A DNA stretch of 64,000 bases from NCBI RefSeq assembly GCF_014773365.1, contig NZ_JACWUN010000002.1, positions 124,001 to 188,000 on the forward strand. Reading direction: 5' to 3'. Of this stretch, positions 7,928 to 16,811 are shown one piece after another. The stretch comes from Pelovirga terrestris. Its GTDB lineage: Bacteria; Desulfobacterota; Desulfuromonadia; Desulfuromonadales; Geopsychrobacteraceae. Made by a program: the position numbers and the translations under genes. How positions within the stretch are numbered: the stretch's first letter is position 1; each line of letters starts with the position of its first letter. The notes below the pieces were generated by a model. The model was not told the DNA's origin. It saw nothing but the letters and a program-made list of their open reading frames with translations, and searched no databases.

Positions 7928-9265
7928 TCAGAGTTGCGCCGGTAGCGGCCAGTCGTTTTCAAACCCGCGAGGATAAAAGTTTTCGCGGGTTCGGTTAAAA
8001 TAACCAAACTGGAGGCGCGGAACCTGTTGTTTGAGCAGATCCAGCATCTTCTTCATGCCGATCCCTTTGCCTTCGGCACCCAGGGTTGACCAGTAGAGCA
8101 GGGGGTCAATGCTGAGATTGCGCATCTGAATCAGGTCGATTCCTGTATCTTCCACCCGCTTTAACAGGGTTTCAATTTCATCCTCGCGATCGGTGATTCC
8201 CGGAAACACCAGATAATTGAGCATGGTAAATAAACCATGCTGTTTAGCCCGGCGGATCGACTCCAGGACATCGGCAAAGCGGTAGCAGCGTGGGCGGTAA
8301 TAGGCGTTGTAGAAACGCTCCTGTACCGAGTTAAGAGAGACCCGGATGGAATCAACCCCGGCCGCCGCCAGCTGGTCGATGGCCCCAGGGATCGAAGCAT
8401 TGGTATTGAAGTTAATGGTGCCGCGATCGGTCTGGCGGCGCATTTGTCTGACTGCTGCGCAGACGATATCGATCTGCATGATCGGATCCCCTTCACACCC
8501 CTGGCCAAAGGAAACGATGGCGTTCTCTGCCTTTTCTAGATGAGGAACGGCCAGCGCACAGATTTCATCAACGGTCGGGACAAAATCAATGCGATCTTGA
8601 CTGGCCTGACAGGCTTTGGGCTCATCCTGCAGGGAAATACACCCAAGACACTGGGCATTGCAGGCGGGAGAACAGGGCAGGGGAGCTTCCCAGCGTCCGA
8701 AAAACAGATTCTTGGCGGCGAAACAGTGATAATCAAGGGCACAGCGGGACAATTGTTCCAGTAGACGATTATCCGCTTCGTTTGCCAGTCGCCGGCGTAC
8801 CAACGGCTCCAGTTTGCGGTCGTCAAAGTGCTCGGGCTCCCACTGGCGGTTGCGATCGACCCGGACCGCCGCAACATAGAAACGCTCTTCCTCAACGCAC
8901 CAGCCCACTGCCGTGTAAGACCAGAGGGTTAGTTCAACCGGTTTGTTAAGATAGTCTGCGGCAGGCAACAGGGTACGGGTAAACCCCGGAGTGACAAAAG
9001 CGGAAACCGCCTGCAAGCAACCACCGCCCCAGGATTTCGGCATCCGGCCGACGGTTTTCTGCTGACCGCTGCGGCGATCAAAGCCGATCGGCGGGGTGTT
9101 GGGAATGGTAAACAGGCGGCTGCCTTCCGGTAGGGGAATCAGTTCCTCTGCTTGGGGCCGACACAGGGATAAACCGTTCATGCCCGCCATCAGAAGATCC
9201 GGATGCTCGAATACCTCGCCGTCAGAATCGGCAACGACGGTTAAAAATGTTCTGCTTTTGCTCAT
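7928..9265 (-). CDS. Radical SAM protein of unknown function
   Basis: A 445-aa protein with a late radical SAM core. The cluster-binding CX3CX2C is C202-NAQ-C206-LG-C209, preceded by one more cysteine (Cys198). FGQGCEGDPIMQ matches the SAM-binding GGE-type segment, and NFNTNASIPGAIDQL, SIRVSLNSV and FTMLNYLVFPGITDREDEI are typical barrel strands. The first ~190 residues (VVADSDGEVFEHPDLL, GFDRRSGQQKTVGRMP) form a distinct N-terminal domain I do not recognise. The frame extends 23 codons upstream, but GAAAGGAAG just before the ATG at 9265 settles the start. No partner gene is adjacent, so the substrate cannot be guessed. Confidence 0.85.
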   Translation of the reverse strand: MSKSRTFLTVVADSDGEVFEHPDLLMAGMNGLSLCRPQAEELIPLPEGSRLFTIPNTPPIGFDRRSGQQKTVGRMPKSWGGGCLQAVSAFVTPGFTRTLLPAADYLNKPVELTLWSYTAVGWCVEEERFYVAAVRVDRNRQWEPEHFDDRKLEPLVRRRLANEADNRLLEQLSRCALDYHCFAAKNLFFGRWEAPLPCSPACNAQCLGCISLQDEPKACQASQDRIDFVPTVDEICALAVPHLEKAENAIVSFGQGCEGDPIMQIDIVCAAVRQMRRQTDRGTINFNTNASIPGAIDQLAAAGVDSIRVSLNSVQERFYNAYYRPRCYRFADVLESIRRAKQHGLFTMLNYLVFPGITDREDEIETLLKRVEDTGIDLIQMRNLSIDPLLYWSTLGAEGKGIGMKKMLDLLKQQVPRLQFGYFNRTRENFYPRGFENDWPLPAQL

Positions 9266-9534
9266 GCGCCACTTCCTTTCGCGAAGCCTCGGAATATAGC
9301 ATACAAAGCTGTTGGCGACGAGTGATCTGACCAAAAACTGCTCAAATGCACAACGAACGACTGTTCATTGCCCTAAAAAAACACCAGACGGCCGCATCTA
9401 CTTTACAAAAATAGTAGTCCTTGATAAAAAAAACTGCCAAAAGTTCTTTATCTAATAACAAAAGAATCCAAACCGGCTGACGTTCGTTACCTTGATGATC
9501 GTTCGGTTGAATTTGACAATCAGGAGTTTTGTTG

Positions 9535-9900
9535 ATGAAAAATATGGTATTCGCATCGGTTCTGCTTGTTTTTCTGTTTCTTGCCGGCTGTAGCGGTAAC
9601 AGCGATAAATACGGCGCCGGGGTTGATCCTGCTGCGCCAAAAGTCCAGGTCAAGGATATCTTTCTGCAACCGGATCTGATGGGCAAAACAGTTACGCTCG
9701 AAGGGCGCATCGTTAGTCAGTGTGCCTCCAATGGTTGCTGGTTTTATCTGCAGGATGACACCGGTCAGGTTTATGTCGACCTGGCGCGCAACGGCTTTGA
9801 GTTGCCTTCGATGCCTAACAAAACGGCCATCGCCAGTGGGACGGTTGCGCGCACCCAACAGGCTTTTTTACTGATCGCCACCGGGGTTGAAATTAAATGA
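9535..9900 (+). CDS. Lipoprotein with an OB-fold-like domain, first gene of an ABC export operon
   Basis: A 121-aa lipoprotein. The signal peptide MKNMVFASVLLVFLFLAGC ends in a clear lipobox (LAGC), so the mature protein is lipid-anchored in the envelope. The remainder (VKDIFLQPDLMGKTVTLEGRIV, QCASNGCWFYLQDDTGQVYV) has the strand pattern of small OB-fold proteins (tRNA_anti or DUF4920 type), with two cysteines six residues apart that could bind metal or heme or form a disulfide. AGGAG lies eight bases before the ATG. The stop overlaps the permease start (ATGA), so the three genes form one operon. The role is inferred as an accessory to the transporter. Confidence 0.75.
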   Translation: MKNMVFASVLLVFLFLAGCSGNSDKYGAGVDPAAPKVQVKDIFLQPDLMGKTVTLEGRIVSQCASNGCWFYLQDDTGQVYVDLARNGFELPSMPNKTAIASGTVARTQQAFLLIATGVEIK

Positions 9901-11063
9901 CCAGCTATTTAAAGCTTGCCGCAAAAAACATCCTGCGTCATCGCACCCGCAGTTTACTGACCATGCTCGGCATTGCCGCATCGGTTGGTGTACTGTTCGC
10001 TGTGTTGTCCTTCAATAAAGGGTTCACCGAAGGTCTGGCGGTTGAGCTGGAGCGCACCGGTCTGCATTTCATGATTGTACCGTCCGGCTGTGCCCACGAG
10101 GTCGCAGCGCTGGTGTTGCATGGGGCGGTTATCCCCAAGTTTCTCGATACCGGGGTGATGGAACATGTCGAGGGCACGGCAGGGATTGATCTGGCAACTC
10201 CGATCCTGGTGGCGCAGCTGCCCGACCAGCAACGGGGCAAGATCGATCTGATCTACGGCATTGAGATGAACGTGCTCGAAGCGATTAAACCCGGGTGGGA
10301 AATCACCGGCACGATCCCGCGCCATGAACATGAGGTACTGTTAGGCTACGAGGTTGCCCAGCATGACAACCTTCAACCCGGCGATCATTTCTCTTCCCCG
10401 GCAGCAGGGGTTGATCTCATTGTTGCCGGCATTGTTGGCTATTCCGGTAGTCAGGATGATGCCTTTGTCTACCTGCCGATACAAACCGCCCAGAACCTGC
10501 TCGGTTATCCCCAATCAGCCACGGCCATCGGCGTCAAGGTTGATGACCCGACCCGCATCGGCGCCATTACTGAGTCCTTAACCTCAACAGTGCCCGGTAT
10601 CCAGATTGTCACCATGGGCGAAGTGATGAATTCCGTCTCCAATCTGGCCGCTGCCGCGCGGGCTTTAAGTCTCGCCATCGTGCTGATCGCCATCCTGATC
10701 AGTGCCGTCGGGGTGATGAACTCGATTCTCATGGCGGTCTTTGAACGCACTCAGGAGATCGGCATGATGCGCGCTGTCGGGGCGTCACGGTGGGATATCT
10801 TCCGCATTATCTTGAATGAAACGACGATCCTTGCCCTGGTCGGTGGTGTCGTCGGCATCGTGCTGTCGACCCTTGGTGCCCGCCTGATTGAAGCCTTTGT
10901 CCGCTCCGTCATGCCCTTTGTCCCTTCCGGCGACCTGATCCGTTTTGATCCCATCGTGGCCTTGGGAAGCGTGGCATTTATCTTTGTTATCGGGCTTTGT
11001 GCCGGCATTTATCCAGCGGTCAAAGCATCGAAAATTAATCCGGTAGAGGCGATCAAGGGATGA
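9897..11063 (+). CDS. MacB/FtsX-family ABC transporter permease
   Basis: A 388-aa inner-membrane permease with the MacB/LolC topology: one N-terminal membrane segment (LLTMLGIAASVGVLFAVLSF), a periplasmic domain of about 200 residues, then three C-terminal segments around LAIVLIAILISAVGVMNSIL, ILALVGGVVGIVLSTLGARL and VALGSVAFIFVIGLCAGIYP. The cytoplasmic motif FERTQEIGMMRAVGASRWDI contacts the ATPase. These transporters move lipoproteins or other substrates by mechanical coupling rather than classic import. The periplasmic entry has a motif MIVPSGCAHEV with a cysteine and histidine close to the membrane. The start overlaps the lipoprotein stop and the end overlaps the ATPase start, so the stoichiometry is probably coupled. 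Confidence 0.85.
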   Translation: MTSYLKLAAKNILRHRTRSLLTMLGIAASVGVLFAVLSFNKGFTEGLAVELERTGLHFMIVPSGCAHEVAALVLHGAVIPKFLDTGVMEHVEGTAGIDLATPILVAQLPDQQRGKIDLIYGIEMNVLEAIKPGWEITGTIPRHEHEVLLGYEVAQHDNLQPGDHFSSPAAGVDLIVAGIVGYSGSQDDAFVYLPIQTAQNLLGYPQSATAIGVKVDDPTRIGAITESLTSTVPGIQIVTMGEVMNSVSNLAAAARALSLAIVLIAILISAVGVMNSILMAVFERTQEIGMMRAVGASRWDIFRIILNETTILALVGGVVGIVLSTLGARLIEAFVRSVMPFVPSGDLIRFDPIVALGSVAFIFVIGLCAGIYPAVKASKINPVEAIKG

Positions 11064-11716
11064 TTGAACTAAAGCATATCGAAAAAACCTATCGTCGCGG
11101 TGTCGAAACGGTGCGCGCCTTGCGTGGTGTCAACCTGACCATCAACGCCGGTGAATTAATGGCCATTGTCGGTCCCTCCGGGGCCGGTAAGACGACTCTG
11201 CTGCACATCCTGGGGTGCCTTGATCAGCCGACCAACGGCGATGTGCTTTTTGACGGTGTCAATACCGCCGGCATGCCCGAATCACAACTGGTCAAAATCC
11301 GCCGCGAGAAAATCGGCTTTGTCTTCCAGCAGTTCTATCTGATTCCGGGCTTGAGTGTGTTTGATAATATTGCCCTGCCGTTGCTCTTCAGTAAAAAGCC
11401 GGCGCAGCGTAAAAAGATTGAACAACTGGCTGAAATGGTTGGACTGGAACATCGCCTCAACCATGCCCCTGCCCAGTTAAGCGGCGGGGAAATGCAGCGT
11501 ACCGCCATCGCCCGTGGCCTGGTCAATGATCCGGCGATCCTGCTGGCGGATGAACCGACGGGCAACCTGGACACGGAAAACAGTGAAAAGATCTATGCCA
11601 TCTTACGACGCCTCAGCAATGAGGGGTTGACGACGATCATGATTACCCACAACCCGGAGCTGGCTGCCCGGGCTGAACGCACCGTCAAAATCAGGGATGG
11701 TTTGATCTGCCCCTGA
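11060..11716 (+). CDS. LolD/MacB-type ABC transporter ATPase
   Basis: A 218-aa ATPase partner of the upstream permease: Walker [11 protein letters not shown]-loop [20 protein letters not shown], signature [15 protein letters not shown], Walker [13 protein letters not shown], and switch His in [11 protein letters not shown]. Length and the [14 protein letters not shown] segment are typical of the LolD/MacB/FtsE branch. Its ATG overlaps the permease stop. The closest known systems are LolCDE (lipoprotein release) and MacAB (efflux); here the third component is a lipoprotein rather than a MacA-type adaptor. The transported molecule is not evident. A copy of the dispersed repeat lies downstream. 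Confidence 0.9.
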   Translation: MIELKHIEKTYRRGVETVRALRGVNLTINAGELMAIVGPSGAGKTTLLHILGCLDQPTNGDVLFDGVNTAGMPESQLVKIRREKIGFVFQQFYLIPGLSVFDNIALPLLFSKKPAQRKKIEQLAEMVGLEHRLNHAPAQLSGGEMQRTAIARGLVNDPAILLADEPTGNLDTENSEKIYAILRRLSNEGLTTIMITHNPELAARAERTVKIRDGLICP

Positions 11717-11734
11717 GATATATTCATTTTTCTG

Positions 11735-11887
11735 TAATTACCCAGCACCATCCTTGCGCAGGGTTGGGGATCCTATGGCAAGGGTTTTTGTCGCCATGGA
11801 CGGCGACAAAAAGCGGTCATGGATGACCCATCGGGGAACAATCGCGTCCCTTGACATAGGATTCCCGGCCCGGTGCTGAAAAGATAC
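11735..11887 (-). repeat. Palindromic dispersed repeat, copy R3
   Basis: A reverse-strand copy of the repeat family in the 220-base gap between the ATPase and the B12-type radical SAM gene. Outer arms CAGCACC and GGTGCTG are at 11742-11748 and 11872-11878; the inner hairpin GTCGCC-ATGGAC-GGCGAC begins at 11790. Core and flanks run in the same relative direction as in R5 and R7. It carries a longer core variant (an extra stretch around ATCGGGGAACAATCGCG) shared with R6, and the left arm has a ten-base insertion relative to R1. No protein-coding frame spans it. Confidence 0.85.
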
Positions 11888-11936
11888 CTTTTTCTTAATC
11901 CTTGGCTGGGGGTGGGCAATCGGTTAATCTGTCGCC

Positions 11937-13616
11937 ATGAAGACCCTGTTGACCACCCTGCACAGCCGTTATATCCATGCCAGCCTGGCCTTGCCCTACC
12001 TCAAGGCCTATTGCCTCCCGGTCTGCCCGACCATCCAGATTCTAGAGCTTACCCTCAATCAACCTAAAGAAAATCTCCTCGCCCAGATCGTAGCTGCTGA
12101 TGCCGAGATCATCTGTTTTTCCGTTTATCTGTGGAATCGGGTAACAACCCTGGAACTGGTCAACTGCCTGAAGCAGATCAATCCTGACTATCGGATCGTT
12201 CTCGGTGGCCCGGATATCTCTTTTGAGGTCCCTGACTTTTTTCACCAGGTTCCGGTAGATGCCATTATCTGTGGGGAAGGGGAGTTGCCTCTGCGTCATC
12301 TCCTTGCTGCCTGGCAGGCCGGCAAAGAGCCATCTTCTTTTCCTGGTGTGCAACTGCGGGGAGAGTATTCATCCGGCGAGGAGAGCCTGCTCGACCGGCT
12401 CGATCAAATCCCATCCCCTTTTGCTGCGGGGTTGGTTGATTTGACCCGTGGACTGGTATATTACGAGAGCAGTCGGGGTTGCCCGTATCGTTGCAGCTTT
12501 TGTCTGAGTGCCCGCAGTCGCCGGGTTCGCTCTTTTTCCATGGAGCGTATCAAGGCCGACCTCGGTCTGTTGATGGAACAACAGGTCAAGCTGATCAAGT
12601 TCGTAGATCGCACCTTTAATTATGATGCCGTGCGTACCCGTGAGATTTTTCGTTATATCCTGGAGCATAATCATGCCAGCGCTTTTCATTTTGAAATCGG
12701 CGCCCACCTGCTTGATGAACCGACCCTCCAGCTGCTGGAGCAGGTTCCGCCTGGGATTTTTCAGTTTGAAATCGGGGTCCAGGCAATCCTGCCGGAAACC
12801 TTGCAGCAGGTTTCCCGTGCCATGTCGCTGGATCTGCTGGCAGACAATGTGCGGGCCTTGAGTGAACGCACGAGCATACACCTCCATCTGGATCTGGTTG
12901 CCGGGCTGCCGGGCGGGGGGCTGCCGGAATTTTTTGATGCCATCGATTGGACTTATGACCTGGGTACAGATCACCTGCAGATTGAACTGGTAAAGCTGCT
13001 GCCCGGTACGCCTCTGCGGCAGCAGGCCGTAGAACAAAAAATCTGTTACGACCGGGCCCCTCCCTATACGGTGCTGTCTACCGGCCACTGGAGTTTTTCT
13101 GAGCTGGAACGGGTGCGCGGCATCAGTCGGCTCAATGACCTGTTGGTTAACAGCCATAAGTTCCCGCGCTTGATGGCGGCCCTTATTGCCACTGCCGGAT
13201 CCCTCTCAAGGGCTCTGGATGAGTTGAACCGTTACTGGTGCGAGCAGCAATTGCATGCCGGCAGCCGTTCGTTGCGGCAGTTGGCTGACGAACTGAATCG
13301 CTACCTGGAATGGTGTCCCGCCGGCAAGTCCCAGCTTCACCTGCGCGAAGCCCTGGCCCGCGACTATGCACATCTTGAGCGGGTCGTCAGTGGTACCGCT
13401 CCCGATTTTTTTGATCAACGCTTAACGGTGCAGGAGCAGACGCAGGTCCGTCAACAAGTGAAAAAGCAATTGCAAGGTTTGGTGCGGGAAGGGAAAGTGC
13501 AGTTTTTCAGCAGCGTTTTTTATCACTTACCGGAATCCCCCGGACGCCGCATTATGACTTTTCTCTATGTAACCAGAACGTCAACCGGGGTTGAGGTCGA
13601 GGAAGTGATGTTGTAG
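11937..13616 (+). CDS. B12-binding-type radical SAM protein
   Basis: A 559-aa protein with an N-terminal cobalamin-binding-like Rossmann domain (residues 1-125: TLHSRYIHASLALPYLK, EIICFSVYLWN, IVLGGPDIS) and a radical SAM domain with C182-PYR-C186-SF-C189. The barrel segments IKFVDRTFNYD, FQFEIGVQAILPETLQQV and LHLDLVAGLPGG follow. The usual DxHxxG cobalamin motif is not apparent, as in many members of this class, so B12 use is uncertain. The remaining C-terminal region (from about residue 395) resembles the DUF4080-type extension. Members often modify RNA, lipids or peptides; the substrate is unknown. No clear ribosome binding site precedes the ATG. Confidence 0.8.
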   Translation: MKTLLTTLHSRYIHASLALPYLKAYCLPVCPTIQILELTLNQPKENLLAQIVAADAEIICFSVYLWNRVTTLELVNCLKQINPDYRIVLGGPDISFEVPDFFHQVPVDAIICGEGELPLRHLLAAWQAGKEPSSFPGVQLRGEYSSGEESLLDRLDQIPSPFAAGLVDLTRGLVYYESSRGCPYRCSFCLSARSRRVRSFSMERIKADLGLLMEQQVKLIKFVDRTFNYDAVRTREIFRYILEHNHASAFHFEIGAHLLDEPTLQLLEQVPPGIFQFEIGVQAILPETLQQVSRAMSLDLLADNVRALSERTSIHLHLDLVAGLPGGGLPEFFDAIDWTYDLGTDHLQIELVKLLPGTPLRQQAVEQKICYDRAPPYTVLSTGHWSFSELERVRGISRLNDLLVNSHKFPRLMAALIATAGSLSRALDELNRYWCEQQLHAGSRSLRQLADELNRYLEWCPAGKSQLHLREALARDYAHLERVVSGTAPDFFDQRLTVQEQTQVRQQVKKQLQGLVREGKVQFFSSVFYHLPESPGRRIMTFLYVTRTSTGVEVEEVML

Positions 13617-13635
13617 GGACTTTTTTATGGTATTG

Positions 13636-13679
13636 GCCGACAAGAAAAGGCCGGGAATCCCCGGCCTTTTCTTGTCGGC
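13636..13679. terminator. Strong bidirectional hairpin terminator
   Basis: A perfect 20-base-pair stem (left arm 13636-13655 starting GCCGACAAGAAAAGG, right arm 13660-13679) with a four-base loop AATC. It lies 19 bases after the radical SAM stop and 27 bases past the stop of the convergent OmpA-like gene. The stem contains AAAA/TTTT stretches in both directions, so it can end transcription from both sides. Confidence 0.85.
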
Positions 13680-13706
13680 TCAGCTGTGTCGTTTCTAGCT
13701 TAGTGG

Positions 13707-14981
13707 TTATTCAACATCATAACCACAGGCAACATCGACCCGCCGGTTAAAGGCTCGTCCCTCTTCGGTGTTGTTGTCGGCAACCGGTTTTGATTCTCCC
13801 ATGCCCTGGGTTGTCATCTTTGTCGCCGGAACATTGAAGCGTTCGACCAGGGCATTCTTTACCGCGGTGGCCCGCCGCTCGGAGAGGGTCTGGTTGTAGG
13901 CTTCAGGACCGGCACTGTCGGTATGACCGATGATAGCAACCTCGTGGCCGGGGTAATTGCTAATACAGGCTGCCGCTTTGGCTAATTCACTATCAAACTC
14001 GGTTGAAACGTTTGCACTGTCAAACCCAAAATTGATGCGCAAAGAGAGGACGGTCGGACATCCTTCAGTATCAACCCGGACGCCGGGCGGGGTGCCAGGG
14101 CACTTGTCAAGATAGTCCGCAACACCGTCACCATCGCTGTCAAGCGGGCATCCCTTAGCATCAACGGCAACGCCACGGGGGGTATTGGGGCATTGGTCAA
14201 GATGGTCAGGTACGCCATCACCATCACTGTCACGCACAACCGGAGCCGGTGCCGGAGCGGGGGCCGGTTGTGCTGCGGGTTCGGTCAGGAAGACAGCGGA
14301 GACAAACTGTGACATGGCATGCGCGTCTGCCAGCTTGGCGGCGCTGGTCGCGAAGCCACACTGCCCGGCCTGGGCAACCTTCTCAAGGACTTTATGACCC
14401 ATGGAATTGCGCTCATTGCCAACGGCTATCGTGTAAATACAGAGGTCGTCGCCCAGCTGATCTTTCGCTTGTTTGGCGGCCGCAGGCGCGTTGTCCATGT
14501 CGAGGCCGTCACTGATGATAATCAGTGCCGATTGACCACCAGCAGCTTTAACATCCTGCGCTGCCGAGCCAAGAGCTGCGCCAAGGGGGCTGGTGCCGCC
14601 AATGTATTTGATTTGTCCGAGGCTGTCATGGAAGGCTTGACGCTCATGACGGGTCATACCATAGACCAAATCAGTAGGATGTTGGGACTGATAGCTGTTA
14701 TGACCAAAGGTGCGCAAGCCGGAATTGTAGGACAGATCGGCAGGAATCCCCTGGTTAATTCGACTGGCGATGTCTCTGGCTGTGATAAAATATTTGCCGC
14801 CCTCTTCCATGCTCAACGATGAGTCGAGAATGATCTGGAAGTTATCGATCTTGGCAACCTTGCCGCCACTGTTAACCGCTGGTGCTGTCAGTGGTTGTAA
14901 AGGGGGTTGCGGTACCGGCGCGCAGGCACCGACAAGGGCGATGAGTGCACACCCGGTAAAAAATTTCATCCATCCCGTCAT
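13707..14981 (-). CDS. Outer-membrane OmpA-family lipoprotein with von Willebrand A domain
   Basis: A 424-aa envelope protein. The signal peptide ends GCALIALVGACAP, with a lipobox-like VGAC. A von Willebrand A domain follows, with a MIDAS metal site DSSLS in NFQIILDSSLSMEEGG and later IIISDGLDM. Next come two thrombospondin type 3 calcium-binding repeats (DSDGDGVPDHLDQCPN, DSDGDGVADYLDKCPG). The C-terminal 110 residues are an OmpA peptidoglycan-binding domain (VAIIGHTDSAGPEAYNQTLS, GMGESKPVADN). It probably links the outer membrane to the cell wall and binds a protein ligand. The ATG at 14981 has AGAGGAA upstream; the frame extends 12 more codons but without a site. Confidence 0.85.
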   Translation of the reverse strand: MTGWMKFFTGCALIALVGACAPVPQPPLQPLTAPAVNSGGKVAKIDNFQIILDSSLSMEEGGKYFITARDIASRINQGIPADLSYNSGLRTFGHNSYQSQHPTDLVYGMTRHERQAFHDSLGQIKYIGGTSPLGAALGSAAQDVKAAGGQSALIIISDGLDMDNAPAAAKQAKDQLGDDLCIYTIAVGNERNSMGHKVLEKVAQAGQCGFATSAAKLADAHAMSQFVSAVFLTEPAAQPAPAPAPAPVVRDSDGDGVPDHLDQCPNTPRGVAVDAKGCPLDSDGDGVADYLDKCPGTPPGVRVDTEGCPTVLSLRINFGFDSANVSTEFDSELAKAAACISNYPGHEVAIIGHTDSAGPEAYNQTLSERRATAVKNALVERFNVPATKMTTQGMGESKPVADNNTEEGRAFNRRVDVACGYDVE

Positions 14982-15255
14982 GATTCGTTCCTCTTGAATA
15001 AAATTGCGGAATTGCATGAATTATTTAATATCATGTTGTTTGGTAGATGCAAGGGGGGCGGACGGGTAATAACCGTCGTTCAGCCTGGGGTAGTGGTCAG
15101 GTCCTTAGCCGATATCTGTAAAGATTCAAGGCATTAGCGGGGCGGTTGAGCGCTGGACAGAAGACACATTATTTCTCATTAAGAACGAAGTGTCAGCGTC
15201 AGCCGACCAGGTGCTTTGGCCGCATGAGGTTCTTTGCCGCGGCTAACCGTCCTTG

Positions 15256-16569
15256 TTAGGCTGGACTTTTGTTAAGCCGATCAAGGATGCTCTCCAGTTG
15301 GGTCAGGCGCTCATCAATACGCTGAATCTGTTCTATTGTGTTGATGGCACAAATCTCACTGGGGCAGGTGTCACAACCTTCACAAAAATGACGTGGAGGT
15401 AGCTGGGTCAAGAGCTCGATGAAAAAAGTTGAAGACTCATCAAGGTCAGCAAAGTGAGGGTCCTTTTTGATCGCAGTGGCACGATCCTGTTCATGACTGA
15501 TCAGGCTGTGGCCGAGTTGAAACAGGCGCTGCAGCCAGGTCGTGTGGAAAATCTCGCTAGCCTGGTCAAGATCGGTGCCGGCGAGATACTGCAGGGCCAG
15601 ATTGAGGTTGTCGTAGGTTTGCTGCAGGGCGTCACGGACTTCTGTGCTTGACGACAGATCAATGCGGTCAGCACTGAATTTGCGGTTGACCAGGTGGAGC
15701 ATCTCACAGGCCAGTTCATGGGGGATCCCTTCTTCCATCACTGCTGCGAGAAAATGGTGCGGGGTGGCAGTCTTGAGCAATGCCAGTGGGTTGGGCAGGC
15801 TGTCAGCTTCGAGACGAAAATCCTGTTTATCGCCAACAACGAAGGTTTGTGGATTGGTTCTGCTATAGATCACCCTGGCGTCCATGGTCGGGATAATCCC
15901 CAGATCGAGCAAGCGGGCACTGCGCCCTTGATAAACCTCTTCCTCCAGCACCAACAGGCTTTCGCTGCGGATAATTTCCATGATCTGCAGATAATGGTTT
16001 TGCTCACGTTCCTGCCAGATGTTGAACAGCGAACCCAGGATCTTGGCGGCGTCTTCTGACTTGTATTCAATGTCGTAAATGGCTTCAAGGCGCTTGGCAT
16101 TTTCTGCATCGTCATCATCATAGGCTTCAAGACCACGGATAATGGTCACATGCTTGCCGATCATCAGGGCGAGGATTTCCGGCTCTGTTTCGCGCGCTAA
16201 CCGGCATATTGTTTCTTCATCGCAGTTGGATAAAAACTCCAGCCAGTTTAACGCTGATTCCGGGTTCAGGGTGTCCAGATCCCAGCAATCAAGATCGAGA
16301 ATCAGAGTGATTTGCGCCGGGGAGGCCAGAGAAATCAACTCCAGAGAGTCTTCCGCGCCAAGATCATTGACGGTCAGGTAGAGTTCCTGGGGATGCAGCC
16401 TGGGAACAACAATCTCCGGTTTGCTGCTGTTAAAGATCAGGCGATATTTATCTTTGCCCTGTGCCTGATGAATCTGCAGCAATTGCTCTTTGAGGGGCAT
16501 TTGATGGAAGGATATCGGCACCGCTACAGACTGTTGCGATCTGTTTGTGATCTGGTTTTTTTCGTTCAT
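15256..16569 (-). CDS. DUF6178-like protein of unknown function
   Basis: A 437-aa soluble, acidic, largely helical protein. The repeated use of Leu/Glu segments such as NWLEFLSNCDEETICRLARE and the ending in a coiled-coil-like IEQIQRIDERLTQLESILDRL suit the DUF6178 family, which I recall from deltaproteobacteria; I cannot confirm this without a search. Near the C-terminus is a compact cysteine cluster CEGCDTCPSEIC (C-x2-C-x2-C-x4-C), which could bind a metal or iron-sulfur cluster. There is no signal peptide. It is transcribed divergently from the sensor kinase gene, 242 bases away. No function can be assigned. Confidence 0.6.
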   Translation of the reverse strand: MNEKNQITNRSQQSVAVPISFHQMPLKEQLLQIHQAQGKDKYRLIFNSSKPEIVVPRLHPQELYLTVNDLGAEDSLELISLASPAQITLILDLDCWDLDTLNPESALNWLEFLSNCDEETICRLARETEPEILALMIGKHVTIIRGLEAYDDDDAENAKRLEAIYDIEYKSEDAAKILGSLFNIWQEREQNHYLQIMEIIRSESLLVLEEEVYQGRSARLLDLGIIPTMDARVIYSRTNPQTFVVGDKQDFRLEADSLPNPLALLKTATPHHFLAAVMEEGIPHELACEMLHLVNRKFSADRIDLSSSTEVRDALQQTYDNLNLALQYLAGTDLDQASEIFHTTWLQRLFQLGHSLISHEQDRATAIKKDPHFADLDESSTFFIELLTQLPPRHFCEGCDTCPSEICAINTIEQIQRIDERLTQLESILDRLNKSPA

Positions 16570-16680
16570 GAAAATGAAAACTCCGGTCAGCAGGTTGTGA
16601 AAACAAGGTCAGGCATGATCAGGTTGCCTTTTGTCCTTTGTCGCTTGCAGCGATACTCTAAAACAGCCATCTCAATAGCG

Positions 16681-16729
16681 CAATCACCATGTGCCCGAGC
16701 CTTATAAATTGTCCCGGACCTGGTGATTG
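16681..16729. repeat. Inverted repeat in a divergent promoter region
   Basis: CAATCACCA at 16681-16689 is mirrored exactly by TGGTGATTG at 16721-16729, with 31 bases between, about 80 bases before the sensor-kinase start and 110 bases before the divergent DUF6178-like gene. It could be an operator or an RNA hairpin. No T-tract follows it. The evidence is symmetry only. Confidence 0.35.
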
Positions 16730-16811
16730 TCGTTAATAACTTCATTTTTCTTTCATGAATTGATAATCTGCAGTATTACCTTGGGCCTTCAGTCTTTCGG
16801 ATTTCCTATTC

